Assembly (NCBI GenBank): GCA_017556705.1
Contig: JAFYMG010000016.1
Span: forward strand, 62,001 to 126,000
Direction: 5' to 3'
Length of the DNA: 64,000 nt
Source: Paludibacteraceae bacterium
Lineage (GTDB): Bacteria; Bacteroidota; Bacteroidia; Bacteroidales; Paludibacteraceae
The notes beneath the pieces were generated by a model. It was not told where the DNA came from and did no database searches. It saw only the letters and a list, made by a program, of their open reading frames with translations. A program made the translations under genes and the position numbers. Shown here piece after piece: positions 25,487 to 34,181 of the stretch; the first letter of the stretch is position 1; the number at the start of each line of letters is the position of its first letter.

Positions 25487-27007
25487 CTACTTACTTCGTG
25501 CTCGCTTGAACACGATTGTATAAACAATCTTCCAAAAATACACAAAATCTGTTACCAATGTGCCCTTCTCTTCGCACATGGTCAGATACCGAATCTCCGA
25601 CTCTTGTATCTCATCCAAGGTCTTGGGCATATCGGCATAAAATGGCGGCAATAATCCTGGTTTGTGATACATGCGCTGCTCTTGCAATTTCTTGCTATAC
25701 AGCGAATAATAGTGTTGCGAGATGGGACGTACCCCCACCAGTTTCATATTGCCTTTCAGTAGATTGAGTAGCATTGGCAACTCGTCAATCCAATATTTAC
25801 GCATTAATCTACCTAGTGTGGTTACACGGATATCATGGTTGAATTTACCACCGTCTTGCAACGAATATCGATCATATATATACGCTTGCAAAAACTCACT
25901 ATAGGGGTGCATTGTTCGAAATTTATACACCTTGAATAGTTTGCCGTTTTTGCCTACACGGTTCAACTTTACCAAGATTCCGTACAAACGTCTTGCAGTG
26001 ATCTCCGGGCGGAATTTTCGTCGAGCTACCACATAGTTGAGATCGCCTTTTTTGCGCTCATCGATGATCTCAAAACCGCAATAACACAGGCGTCCCATTA
26101 CCTCTGCCTTGCTCAATACGCGATGCTTACCCTCGGTAATGTCAAAATACAACCGCGATGTCATGAACATTTTTGGCAGTACGCGCTTATAGCAGAAGAA
26201 GACCACATAGTACATCCACCCAATCACAGGAGGAAACCGATTCAAGATATTGCGTTTGGTCACCGATTGCGGCTCATAACAGCATACCCATATGCCATTA
26301 TCGGGTAGTTTATCATTGACAGTTGTGAACAATTTATTCACGCCACGAATATGATTCAGTGGCATAAAATTTACGATCGCGTCAAAACGATAATTCGGCA
26401 GTTTTTTGATATTATACAGATCCGACGAACGCAGTGTAAAAGTATTGGTGCTATACAGATCAATGCTCTTTTCTAAATAGCGTATCACTTTCTCCTGTTC
26501 GAAGTCCAAAATGCTCTCTCGCAATGCCTGCTTATCTTCCTCTCGTAACTGTTGCGCAGGGTAGAGCACTGCCTGGGGTGTCCGTTTGGGCGCCTCTATA
26601 GGGGTGTCATCGGCATCCAAGGCATAGCGGTAAGCATGTTTGAAGATCAAAAATACTACCGATACACCCAGCATGGCTAACCACAGTGTGAGTAGTACCC
26701 AAATAGAGAAGTTTCGTCCCTCCATCAAGGCCATATACCCACACATAAGACCAAATAGCAAGGCAGAGGCGATTAATAAACGCAAGATGTCGCGACCCAT
26801 CTTCATGTACTTTACTGGTACATAACGATGGCATGTATAGCTCATCAGCAACCAGAGGCCAGAAAAGATTAACACGAACACACTATACTTTTGGAAAGGC
26901 ACTGATGTGGACAATGGAAACCATGCCAACACAATCAATACACTCACCAATAGCGTGATCGCATCTGCAATCACATACCGCCAATATGGCCGATAGATTA
27001 GTCTCAA
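25487..27007 (-). CDS. Polyprenyl-phosphate sugar-1-phosphate transferase (WbaP-type), unusual architecture
   Basis: Expected to start a glycan by moving a sugar-1-phosphate to undecaprenyl phosphate. 506 aa: four N-terminal membrane segments (about 10-125), a soluble middle region (about 160-360) and a C-terminal catalytic core with VGKNGKLFKVYKFRTM, KYWIDELPMLLNLLKGNMKLVGVRP and YHKPGLLP. The re-entrant hydrophobic helix that normally precedes the catalytic core (KRxxD...P) is not visible; the middle region runs straight into it. The middle part, with VVARRKFRPE at its end, loosely resembles a nucleotide-binding domain. Placed between OmpH and Wzi-like genes. Confidence 0.8.
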   Translation of the reverse strand: MRLIYRPYWRYVIADAITLLVSVLIVLAWFPLSTSVPFQKYSVFVLIFSGLWLLMSYTCHRYVPVKYMKMGRDILRLLIASALLFGLMCGYMALMEGRNFSIWVLLTLWLAMLGVSVVFLIFKHAYRYALDADDTPIEAPKRTPQAVLYPAQQLREEDKQALRESILDFEQEKVIRYLEKSIDLYSTNTFTLRSSDLYNIKKLPNYRFDAIVNFMPLNHIRGVNKLFTTVNDKLPDNGIWVCCYEPQSVTKRNILNRFPPVIGWMYYVVFFCYKRVLPKMFMTSRLYFDITEGKHRVLSKAEVMGRLCYCGFEIIDERKKGDLNYVVARRKFRPEITARRLYGILVKLNRVGKNGKLFKVYKFRTMHPYSEFLQAYIYDRYSLQDGGKFNHDIRVTTLGRLMRKYWIDELPMLLNLLKGNMKLVGVRPISQHYYSLYSKKLQEQRMYHKPGLLPPFYADMPKTLDEIQESEIRYLTMCEEKGTLVTDFVYFWKIVYTIVFKRARSK

Positions 27008-27035
27008 GCCTCTCTCTTCCCGCCTTTAGTCTAAT

Positions 27036-27635
27036 TTACTTCTTGCAACGAGCGTTAAGAGCGCTGATTACTTCGTCGGTAATATCGTAGGTGGAATCAG
27101 CTTGCAAGACATTGTCTTTAGCATTGTTGCTCAAGATCATATGATAACGACCATCTGCATTGAACGCCTTCAAGAATGTTGTGAGAGTGTCTGCCAATTG
27201 GAGGTTTAACTTTTGATTCTCGACCAAGATGTCCTCAGTCAATTTTGCCTCTAACTCTTGCAACTCTTGTTGCTTTTGCAACAAACGTTGTTGCTCTTTC
27301 TCTGCACGCTCACGACTCAAGAAGGCGTTATTCTCTAACTTACGTTGGAAATCAAGCATCTCGTTTTGCAAAGTACGAGCCTTGGTGTTCAATTTCAAAC
27401 GAGCATCTTCTTGCTTTTTCATCAGTTTTTCGTTAGCCTCTTGAGCAAATACGTAGTTTACCAACAAGCTGTCGGTGTTGAGGTAGGCCACAGGAATACG
27501 CTCTGCAGACTCACTAACTGCAACACTAGCACCTGCTGGCTTTGTAAAGAAGAGTACACACAATGCAGCTACAGCTGCTACAAGAATTACATTGGTTACA
27601 ATCAAAGTAACGTTAATCAATTTTTGGTTTTTCAT
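27036..27635 (-). CDS. OmpH/Skp-family periplasmic chaperone
   Basis: 199 aa with an N-terminal hydrophobic segment (residues 8-30), acting as signal or anchor, and a long alpha-helical hairpin (about 55-165) rich in Gln, Glu, Lys and Leu, the form of Skp/OmpH. Skp holds unfolded outer-membrane proteins in the periplasm. Family start AYLNTDSLLVNY and end DGRYHMILSN are visible. Its place beside an outer-membrane polysaccharide protein fits an envelope-assembly unit. Confidence 0.85.
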   Translation of the reverse strand: MKNQKLINVTLIVTNVILVAAVAALCVLFFTKPAGASVAVSESAERIPVAYLNTDSLLVNYVFAQEANEKLMKKQEDARLKLNTKARTLQNEMLDFQRKLENNAFLSRERAEKEQQRLLQKQQELQELEAKLTEDILVENQKLNLQLADTLTTFLKAFNADGRYHMILSNNAKDNVLQADSTYDITDEVISALNARCKK

Positions 27636-27679
27636 ATTATTTATTTTTTTTGTTTGCTATTTTTTATATAGTCGTTTAC

Positions 27680-28924
27680 CTATACCAATTCGTGAATAAT
27701 CAATCCCGAGCGCAATTTTGGTTCGAACCAGGTTGTCTTCGGTGGCATGATATTTCCTGTGTCGGCAATATCAATGAGCTGCTTCATTGTCACTGGATAC
27801 AACGCCAAAGCCATCTGCATCTCACCGCTATCTACACGATTCTTTAGTTCTCCCAATCCGCGTATGCCACCTACGAAGTCAATTCGCTTGTCTGAACGCA
27901 AGTCTTTGATACCTAGCAGTTTGTCCAATATTAGATTCGATGATATAGTTACATCCAATACGCCTATCGGATCATTGTCGTCATATCTGCCAGCCCTCGC
28001 GGTCAACTTATACCACTCGCCTTGCAAGTACAAAGCAAACACGTGCAATGCCTCTGGATGATAGATATCTGCGCCCATTGCTTCTACCTCAAAATCTTCC
28101 TTTAGCGCTTCTATAAACGCCTCAGCACTCATACCATTCAAGTCCTTCACTACACGGTTATAGTCCATGATATGCAACTGATCATCAGGGAAACATACAG
28201 CCAAGAAATAGTTGTACTCCTCGTCGCCTTTATGATTAGGATTCATCAACTTCTTCTCGTTGCCCACTAGTGCTGCTGCTGCGCTACGGTGATGACCATC
28301 AGCAATATACATTGCAGGCATTTCTGCTACGAGTTCAGTGATACGAGCTATATCTGTCTTATCGCTGATTACCCACAACGTATGGCCAAATCCGTCCAAG
28401 TCCGATACAAAATCATACTCTGGTTCGCCTTTTGCCACACGTGCTACGATACCATCCAACTCCTCATGATGGGGGTAAGCAAAGAATACTGGCTCCACGT
28501 TCGCATTGTTCACACGCACATGCTTCATACGGTCCTCCTCTTTATCACGACGAGTCAACTCATGCTTTTTGATACGACCTTCCATATAGTCTTCCACCCA
28601 GGCGGCTACTACCAATCCGTATTGTGTTCTGCCATCCATTGTTTGGGCATATACATAGTATTGTTCCTCACTATCTTGTACCAACCAGCCCTTCTCTCTA
28701 AACAAGTCAAACTGTTTGCGGGCCATTGCGTACACATACTCATCGTGTTCATCCGTGCCCTCTTCAAAATTGATCTCTGGCTTGATGATGTGGTATAGCG
28801 ACATTTCATTACCGTCTGCCTCTTTACGCGCCTCATCTGAGTTCAATACGTCGTACGGACGGCTACTTACTTGCTTCGCCAACGCCTTTGGTGGACGAAT
28901 ACCTCGAAATGGTTTTATCTTCAT
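27680..28924 (-). CDS. DUF1015-family protein
   Basis: 414-aa soluble protein that begins with the family pattern KIKPFRGIRPPKALAKQVSSRPYDVLNSDEAR and contains the conserved PAMYIADGHHRSAAAAL around residue 210. Biochemical role not established; in Bacteroidota it often sits near serine biosynthesis genes, which are not seen here. No signal peptide. The family assignment is firm; any function would be a guess. Confidence 0.85.
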   Translation of the reverse strand: MKIKPFRGIRPPKALAKQVSSRPYDVLNSDEARKEADGNEMSLYHIIKPEINFEEGTDEHDEYVYAMARKQFDLFREKGWLVQDSEEQYYVYAQTMDGRTQYGLVVAAWVEDYMEGRIKKHELTRRDKEEDRMKHVRVNNANVEPVFFAYPHHEELDGIVARVAKGEPEYDFVSDLDGFGHTLWVISDKTDIARITELVAEMPAMYIADGHHRSAAAALVGNEKKLMNPNHKGDEEYNYFLAVCFPDDQLHIMDYNRVVKDLNGMSAEAFIEALKEDFEVEAMGADIYHPEALHVFALYLQGEWYKLTARAGRYDDNDPIGVLDVTISSNLILDKLLGIKDLRSDKRIDFVGGIRGLGELKNRVDSGEMQMALALYPVTMKQLIDIADTGNIMPPKTTWFEPKLRSGLIIHELV

Positions 28925-28931
28925 AATCTTG

Positions 28932-28959
28932 TGCCTTTAACCTTTAGCTTTTCGCCTCT
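28932..28959. repeat. 7-bp repeat overlapping the bactofilin 3' end
   Basis: TGCCTTT, AACCTTT, AGCTTTT, CGCCTCT. Contains the bactofilin stop (28944-28946) and encodes its last residues EAKS. Confidence 0.7.
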
Positions 28960-29309
28960 TTCTTCTCTTCGCTACCCATCTTGCATGTTCCGTTGAACAT
29001 TGCATTTGGTTCAACCATCAATGTGCTGGTGCTGATGTCGCCCTTTATACTGCTGGTTGCGCGCAAAGCCAATGCATATTTCACATCAATCTTACCATCC
29101 AATTTGCCCATAATCTCAGCGTTCTGACACTCCACTATACCTTTTACCACGCCACGCTCGCCAATCACGAGTTTGCCTGCGCACTTCACATCACCTTCTA
29201 TTGTGCCATCCACACGCATGTCGCTATCTGTGATGATCGTGCCAATGATCTTACTTCCTGAGGTCAATGCGTTGTACAATGTACCTCCGTTTTGTTGTTG
29301 TGTAGCCAT
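28944..29309 (-). CDS. Bactofilin (polymer-forming cytoskeletal protein)
   Basis: 121-aa protein made of a right-handed beta-helix core; the region from TIEGDVKCAGKLVIGERGVVKGIVECQ to IKGDISTSTLMVEPNAMFNGTC shows the regular Gly/Val ladder of the bactofilin family. Bactofilins form filaments that place cell-wall or envelope enzymes. First gene after the promoter at 29361-29392 and head of the unit ending at the glycosyltransferase. The C-terminal EEKKEAKS tail is partly encoded by a heptad repeat. Confidence 0.9.
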   Translation of the reverse strand: MATQQQNGGTLYNALTSGSKIIGTIITDSDMRVDGTIEGDVKCAGKLVIGERGVVKGIVECQNAEIMGKLDGKIDVKYALALRATSSIKGDISTSTLMVEPNAMFNGTCKMGSEEKKEAKS

Positions 29310-29360
29310 ATTATTGTTGTTTAATAAATAAAATTTATTGTTGTCGTTTCAAAAAACATG

Positions 29361-29392
29361 CAAAGGTACAAAAAAAAAAGCATATATGCAAA
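29361..29392 (-). promoter_or_regulatory. Bacteroidota promoter of bactofilin unit
   Basis: Minus strand TTTG (29392-29389), CATATATGC, a run of ten T, TACCTTTG (29368-29361). Best match in the window; spacer 20 nt. Confidence 0.9.
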
Positions 29393-29458
29393 TATTTAGC
29401 ACTTTTTTTGAAAAAAAGAAGTGTGTTGTATGTTGATCGTTTGCGGTTGGTTACCCAG

Positions 29459-29491
29459 CGCTTGTGCTTGTGCTTGTGCTTGCGCGAGCGC
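29459..29491. repeat. 6-bp CTTGTG tandem repeat with GC hairpin
   Basis: CTTGTG three times and CTTGCG (29461-29484), followed by GCGC-GA-GCGC (29482-29491). Confidence 0.75.
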
Positions 29492-30025
29492 GTTGAGAAT
29501 ATTAGCGATTACTTACTTGTTTGGATTTTTGCAAGATTGGGGGAGTGATATTTTGTTTCATAATGTGTTGTTTTTTTAGATTTGATATTTTTTCTTTTCG
29601 AACTATAACACTATAACAAGAAAAAAAAGGTCGAGGGGTATATTTCCTATCTAAAAAATTATGTTTATAATTATATAATTATATACTAACCAACTAACCC
29701 CTAAATTTTTTCGATTTTTGGCGGGGTGTTTTTGGGTCTTGATATGAAAAAGGCAGAAAATTGACATATATTTTCGTGTTATAATGTTATTTTGAAAAAG
29801 TGACGATTTTTAAGAATTGAGGTGTTTTTTACAAAGGAAGATAATAGAGAAAATAGCGATATAAATAGCCTCCATAACGAAGGTTAAAATCCAATGATCT
29901 TTAGTCCGTCTATTCATGCGCTAACTACCGCTTTGGGAAAATATGAACTATAAACTGTTAGTGATGAATAGATATTGTAGATGAATGTCGTAAAAATATA
30001 AAAAAATCTGCATGTGAATGAAAAA

Positions 30026-30057
30026 TTTGGTGATTTGAGAAAAAAGTTGTACCTTTG
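30026..30057 (+). promoter_or_regulatory. Bacteroidota promoter of the 30-34 kb unit
   Basis: TTTG (30026-30029), 20 nt, TACCTTTG (30050-30057). About 20 nt before the small membrane protein ATG at 30076. Confidence 0.85.
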
Positions 30058-30075
30058 CACGAATTTTGTGCGTAT

Positions 30076-30285
30076 ATGAAGGAGATACTGATTGTCATAG
30101 GTGTTATGCTCGCAGCCATGTTGCTGTTCTGTGTGCGCGTTATACTCAAGAAAAATGGCACATTCAGCAGTCAGCATATCTCCGAAAATAAACGTATGAA
30201 GCAGGATGGCATCCATTGTGCCAACTCGCAAGATAGAGAAGCAAGACGAAAAAATACGAGCAAAATAGATGTCCAGGACCTCTAA
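30076..30285 (+). CDS. Small single-pass membrane protein
   Basis: 69 aa from the ATG at 30076. One N-terminal membrane segment (residues 3-23, ILIVIGVMLAAMLLFCVRVIL) is followed by a short basic/polar tail with FSSQHISENKRMKQDGIHCANSQDREARRK. I have an impression of similar short proteins in other Bacteroidales, but cannot confirm it. The strong promoter just upstream and same-strand dxr 21 bp downstream argue that it is real and leads an operon. Function unknown. Confidence 0.65.
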   Translation: MKEILIVIGVMLAAMLLFCVRVILKKNGTFSSQHISENKRMKQDGIHCANSQDREARRKNTSKIDVQDL

Positions 30286-30306
30286 ACAATACTATACCAT
30301 ACTGAT

Positions 30307-31461
30307 ATGAAACAAATCGCTATATTAGGTAGTACAGGTAGCATTGGCACACAGACTCTGGATGTTGTGCGTCAGCACCCAGAGGACTTCAGCGTGTACG
30401 CCATCTCTGCGCATCGTAAGATCGACCTTCTTATCCAACAGGCATTGGAATTTAATCCTGCCGTTGTTTGTATTGCAGATGAGACCCTCTATCAGCCTTT
30501 GCGCGATGCACTTAGCGATCTGCCTATCAAGGTGATGGCAGGCGAAAAAGCCATTGCAGAAATGGTCACCATGCCTGCCATTGATGTGGTAGTGGCAGCC
30601 ATGGTTGGATACGCAGGGTTGAGGCCTACTATTGAGGCTATCAAAGCGAAGAAAACTATTGCGTTGGCCAACAAGGAAACACTGGTCGTAGCAGGCGAGA
30701 TTATTTGCCGACTAGCAGAGCGTTATAAGGTGAATATCCTACCTGTAGATAGTGAGCATTCTGCTATTTTCCAATCCCTTGTAGGAGAAGAGATAGCAAG
30801 CGTCGAAAAACTCTTGCTTACTGCCAGCGGAGGGCCATTCCGCAACTTTACCTACGAGCAGATGCAGCACGTCACTGCAGCACAAGCTCTACAACATCCC
30901 AACTGGGATATGGGTGCGAAGATCACTATTGACTCAGCAAGCATGATGAATAAAGGCTTTGAAGTTATTGAAGCTCGATGGTTGTTCAATATTCCAGTCG
31001 AAAATATCCAAGTGCTCGTACATCCGCAATCAGTCGTGCACTCTGCGGTGCAATTCATTGATGGTAGTGTTAAAGCGCAATTGGGTACACCCGATATGCG
31101 CATACCTATCCAATATGCATTGACTTACCCTAAACGTTGGCAGAGCGATGTACCACGACTGGATTTCTTTGCTACTAGAAACCTTACCTTCGAAGAGCCA
31201 GATATGCAGCGGTTCCCAAATTTGCGCCTCGCATACGAAGCAATGGATAGAGGAGGCAATATGCCATGTATACTCAATGCTGCTAATGAGGTAGTCAACG
31301 CTGCTTTCCGAGAAGGGAAGTGTGGTTTCTTGCAGATGTCAGATATCATTGCGAGAACAATGGAAAAGACTGATTTTATCGTTAGCCCAACATACGAAGA
31401 TTATGTGCAAACAGACTATCTTGCACGCAAAATAGCAACAACAATACTAAATAAAAAATAA
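30307..31461 (+). CDS. dxr: 1-deoxy-D-xylulose-5-phosphate reductoisomerase
   Basis: Second step of the MEP isoprenoid pathway: DXP to MEP with NADPH. 384 aa, normal length. N-terminal NADPH motif GSTGSIGTQTLDV (residues 7-19), central catalytic region LPVDSEHSAIFQ and TASGGPFR, substrate loop NPNWDMGAKITIDSASMMNKGFE type (HPNWDMGAKITIDSA), and C-terminal NAANEVVNAAF. The following rseP starts 3 nt after the stop, a common pair. Confidence 0.96.
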   Translation: MKQIAILGSTGSIGTQTLDVVRQHPEDFSVYAISAHRKIDLLIQQALEFNPAVVCIADETLYQPLRDALSDLPIKVMAGEKAIAEMVTMPAIDVVVAAMVGYAGLRPTIEAIKAKKTIALANKETLVVAGEIICRLAERYKVNILPVDSEHSAIFQSLVGEEIASVEKLLLTASGGPFRNFTYEQMQHVTAAQALQHPNWDMGAKITIDSASMMNKGFEVIEARWLFNIPVENIQVLVHPQSVVHSAVQFIDGSVKAQLGTPDMRIPIQYALTYPKRWQSDVPRLDFFATRNLTFEEPDMQRFPNLRLAYEAMDRGGNMPCILNAANEVVNAAFREGKCGFLQMSDIIARTMEKTDFIVSPTYEDYVQTDYLARKIATTILNKK

Positions 31462-31464
31462 AAA

Positions 31465-33003
31465 ATGCAGTGGATTCAACTCATACTCGCCCTTAGTTTT
31501 CTCGTGGTAATTCATGAGCTTGGGCATTTCCTCTTTGCGCGACTATTTAAGGTGCGCGTGGAGAAGTTTTATATGTTTTTCAACCCGAAATTTTCGCTTA
31601 TACGTGCCAAGAAGATCAATGGCAAATGGCATGTCAAGCTTTTTGCATCTAATGTTGAGGCATCGGCAGTGCCAGTGACCGATGAGATGGGCAACGAAAA
31701 AAAAGATAAAAAGGGGAATACCCTCTACCGCCCAATGACTGACGATGAACTCCAAGCCCTTCCTGAGGACGATTGGCGTCGCTATCCAGACAATACAGAG
31801 TGGGGTATAGGTTGGGTGCCTTTCGGCGGCTATTGTGCCATTGCTGGTATGGTGGATGAGACCAAAGCTGCTACCGACCTTTCTTCCAAACCACAACCAT
31901 GGGAGTTTCGCTCTAAGAATGTATGGCAACGACTCTGTATCATTATCGGGGGTATCCTAGTTAACTTTATCGCTGCATTGCTGATTTTTGGTATGATACT
32001 TTTCCATTGGGGTAAAAGCGAACTGCCTCTCAGTAATATCCATACTGGATTATATTACTCGGATATTTTGGTGAATGAGGGCTTTCGGCAACAAGATAAG
32101 GTGCTTAGTATCAATGATGTAGAACCTAATAGTATCGGTGATATCTTCAATGCTCTCATCATCAATGGTGAGCGTGATGTAGTGGTCTTGCGTGGTGCTG
32201 ATACTATTTCGCTCACTATGTCGGAGGATCTGAGCCAACGCTACCTCGCTTTGGCTAATGATTATGATCGTGCAGAGCGCGAGAAAGAGCGTGCGGACAA
32301 AACATATCGCAAGAAAAATTACGTTGCTATCTCCTACTTCACGCCCTTTGTGGTTGACTCCGTTATGTCCGGTGGTGCAGCCTCTTTTGCCAATATGCAA
32401 TCAGGTGATAGTATTGTAGGAGTTAATAATGCACAAAACTTGTGCTATGTGCAGATAACCAATGAATTGGCTAAATATCCATGCGATAGTATTACCCTTT
32501 CTTTCTATCGTGCAGGTGAGTTGCAGCAAGCGCGTCTCTTCATTGGTGACCAAGCCAAGATTGGTGTATATGCCAAACCTGAGAGTGCATTCTATACCTA
32601 TGTTCATACGGATTATACTCTCTTCCAAGCTATACCAGCTGGTATTGAGATGGGGTGGGATTTCTTGGTCAGTTATGTGAAACAGTTCCGCGTGATTTTC
32701 ACCAAAGAAGGGGCACAATCTGTAGGTGGATTTGGTGCTATCAGTAGTATGTTTCCTGATACTTGGAATTGGTACGGATTCTGGTATATGACAGCGGTGT
32801 TGAGCCTTGTATTGGCGTTTATGAACTTTTTGCCAATTCCTGCCTTGGATGGTGGATATATCCTCTTCCTGATTTGGGAGATTATTACGCGTCGTAAGCC
32901 TAGCGACAAGTTCCTTGAGGTAGCCAATACTATCGGTTTCTGGCTCCTTCTCGCACTCATGATTTTCTCTAATGGTAATGACATATTCAAAGCATTCTTC
33001 TAA
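31465..33003 (+). CDS. rseP: RIP metalloprotease RseP (site-2 protease)
   Basis: Intramembrane zinc protease cleaving membrane-bound anti-sigma factors or signal-peptide remnants. 512 aa, longer than the usual 450 because of an insertion rich in Lys/Asp after the first membrane segment (about residues 68-115). Zinc site HELGH in VVIHELGHFLFARL (residue 18 onward), a second membrane segment after FGGYCAIAGM, PDZ-like regions (about 200-360), and the third zinc ligand in NFLPIPALDGGYILF near the C-terminus. Downstream of dxr, before the WbpD-like gene. Confidence 0.93.
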   Translation: MQWIQLILALSFLVVIHELGHFLFARLFKVRVEKFYMFFNPKFSLIRAKKINGKWHVKLFASNVEASAVPVTDEMGNEKKDKKGNTLYRPMTDDELQALPEDDWRRYPDNTEWGIGWVPFGGYCAIAGMVDETKAATDLSSKPQPWEFRSKNVWQRLCIIIGGILVNFIAALLIFGMILFHWGKSELPLSNIHTGLYYSDILVNEGFRQQDKVLSINDVEPNSIGDIFNALIINGERDVVVLRGADTISLTMSEDLSQRYLALANDYDRAEREKERADKTYRKKNYVAISYFTPFVVDSVMSGGAASFANMQSGDSIVGVNNAQNLCYVQITNELAKYPCDSITLSFYRAGELQQARLFIGDQAKIGVYAKPESAFYTYVHTDYTLFQAIPAGIEMGWDFLVSYVKQFRVIFTKEGAQSVGGFGAISSMFPDTWNWYGFWYMTAVLSLVLAFMNFLPIPALDGGYILFLIWEIITRRKPSDKFLEVANTIGFWLLLALMIFSNGNDIFKAFF

Positions 33004-33028
33004 TCTATATATAAAACGCCCCTACACA

Positions 33029-33616
33029 ATGCAAAATAACTATTTCAAACACGAATCTTCGTATGTGGATGACAATTGCATCATTGGTGCTGGTACCAAG
33101 ATTTGGCACTTCTCGCATATCATGTCGGGTTGCCAGATTGGCGAAGACTGCAATATAGGTCAAAACGTAGTCGTATCACCAAGAGTTATCTTGGGTCGTA
33201 ATTGCAAGGTGCAAAATAATGTGTCCATCTACACAGGCGTTCGTTGTGGCGATGATGTGTTTCTGGGCCCGAGTATGGTTTTTACCAATGTGATTAACCC
33301 TCGCTCGGCAGTCTCTCGCAAGGATGAATACAAGGATACTTTTATTCGCCGTGGAGCTTCGGTGGGTGCCAATGCTACTATCGTATGTGGCAATACCCTA
33401 GGTGAGTATTGCCTTATTGGTGCGGGTTCTGTGGTTACCAAGGATGTGCCTGCTTTTGCGCTTATGGTTGGCAATCCAGCGCGTCGTGTAGGGTGGGTAT
33501 CTCGTTATGGAGAGAAACTCAAGTTCGACCGTGATGGCTTTGCTGTATGCCCTGCCACAGGCGAAAGATATCAATTAGTCAATGACTTATGTCAATTGGT
33601 AGAAAATACTAAATAA
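33029..33616 (+). CDS. UDP-sugar N-acetyltransferase, WbpD-like (left-handed beta-helix)
   Basis: 195-aa hexapeptide-repeat acetyltransferase. Repeats such as CIIGAGTKIWHF, GEDCNIGQNVVVSPRVILG and GASVGANATIVCGNTLGEYCLIGAGSVVTKDVP form the beta-helix; the C-terminus GNPARRVGWVSRYGEKL fits WbpD/WlbB, which acetylates UDP-2-acetamido-3-amino-glucuronate for surface polysaccharide. The ATG at 33029 is chosen over 32972, which overlaps rseP and adds unrelated residues. Exact sugar unproven. Confidence 0.85.
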   Translation: MQNNYFKHESSYVDDNCIIGAGTKIWHFSHIMSGCQIGEDCNIGQNVVVSPRVILGRNCKVQNNVSIYTGVRCGDDVFLGPSMVFTNVINPRSAVSRKDEYKDTFIRRGASVGANATIVCGNTLGEYCLIGAGSVVTKDVPAFALMVGNPARRVGWVSRYGEKLKFDRDGFAVCPATGERYQLVNDLCQLVENTK

Positions 33617-33636
33617 TACTAGATACAATACGAGTT

Positions 33637-34089
33637 ATGATTCAACGAATTCAAACAATTTACCTCTTGCTGGTAGTTATGCTCGGCACATTGTTGTGCT
33701 TCTTTTCTCCAGTACAATTCCTTATGCCAGAAGGCACGGAGTATATTGCTCTTATGCCATTCGATAAATGGGCATTGGCAACTATCACAGTGTCAATCCC
33801 TGTACTCGCTTTGATTAATATCTTTCTCTTCCGTCACCGCTTGTTGCAAGCGCGATTGAATATCGTGAATGTGGTCTTGTGCCTTGGTTATTACGCCATA
33901 CTCGCACTATATGTAGCGTTCATCGTAAAAGGTTACGAGCTATTAGCAGGTACTACGTTGCAAGGAGCAGAGTGGTATCTCGGTGTTTGGGCCGCTATTC
34001 CGCTAGTAAATATTGTGCTCACGATGATGGCTACTCGTCGTATTCTCAAAGACGAGGCATTGGTGCGTGCGGCAGATCGCTTGCGTTAA
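33637..34089 (+). CDS. DUF4293 membrane protein
   Basis: 150 aa, four predicted membrane segments (about 6-26, 46-66, 76-98, 113-133), starting with MIQRIQTIYLLLVVML, the typical opening of the Bacteroidota DUF4293 family. No known function. Last gene of the plus-strand unit; a bidirectional terminator follows. Confidence 0.85.
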   Translation: MIQRIQTIYLLLVVMLGTLLCFFSPVQFLMPEGTEYIALMPFDKWALATITVSIPVLALINIFLFRHRLLQARLNIVNVVLCLGYYAILALYVAFIVKGYELLAGTTLQGAEWYLGVWAAIPLVNIVLTMMATRRILKDEALVRAADRLR

Positions 34090-34116
34090 GCGAGATAGAA
34101 TGTAATATTGAATAAT

Positions 34117-34150
34117 AAAGGTCACTTTGTAGAAAGTGACCTTTGTTTTA
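34117..34150. terminator. Bidirectional terminator between DUF4293 and rlmD
   Basis: Stem AAAGGTCACTTT / AAAGTGACCTTT, loop GTAG, with a T-rich tail on the plus strand and T-rich tail on the minus strand. It serves convergent genes. Confidence 0.85.
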
Positions 34151-34181
34151 TTTGGCGGTGTGTGTTGACCTTCGCGCAAGT

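Larger units (their letters stand above)
29310..30075. other. AT-rich intergenic region
   Basis: About 770 bp between divergent units. It holds the bactofilin promoter, a CTTGTG repeat with hairpin (29459-29491), then from about 29520 to 30020 very AT-rich sequence with runs of A/T and alternating TTATAATTATATAATTATAT. No recognisable gene or RNA. The promoter at 30026-30057 closes it. Confidence 0.7.

Noticed and set aside
29914..30231. 105-aa minus frame opposite the small membrane protein
   Set aside because: Antisense to the promoter and ORF at 30026-30285; no motif.
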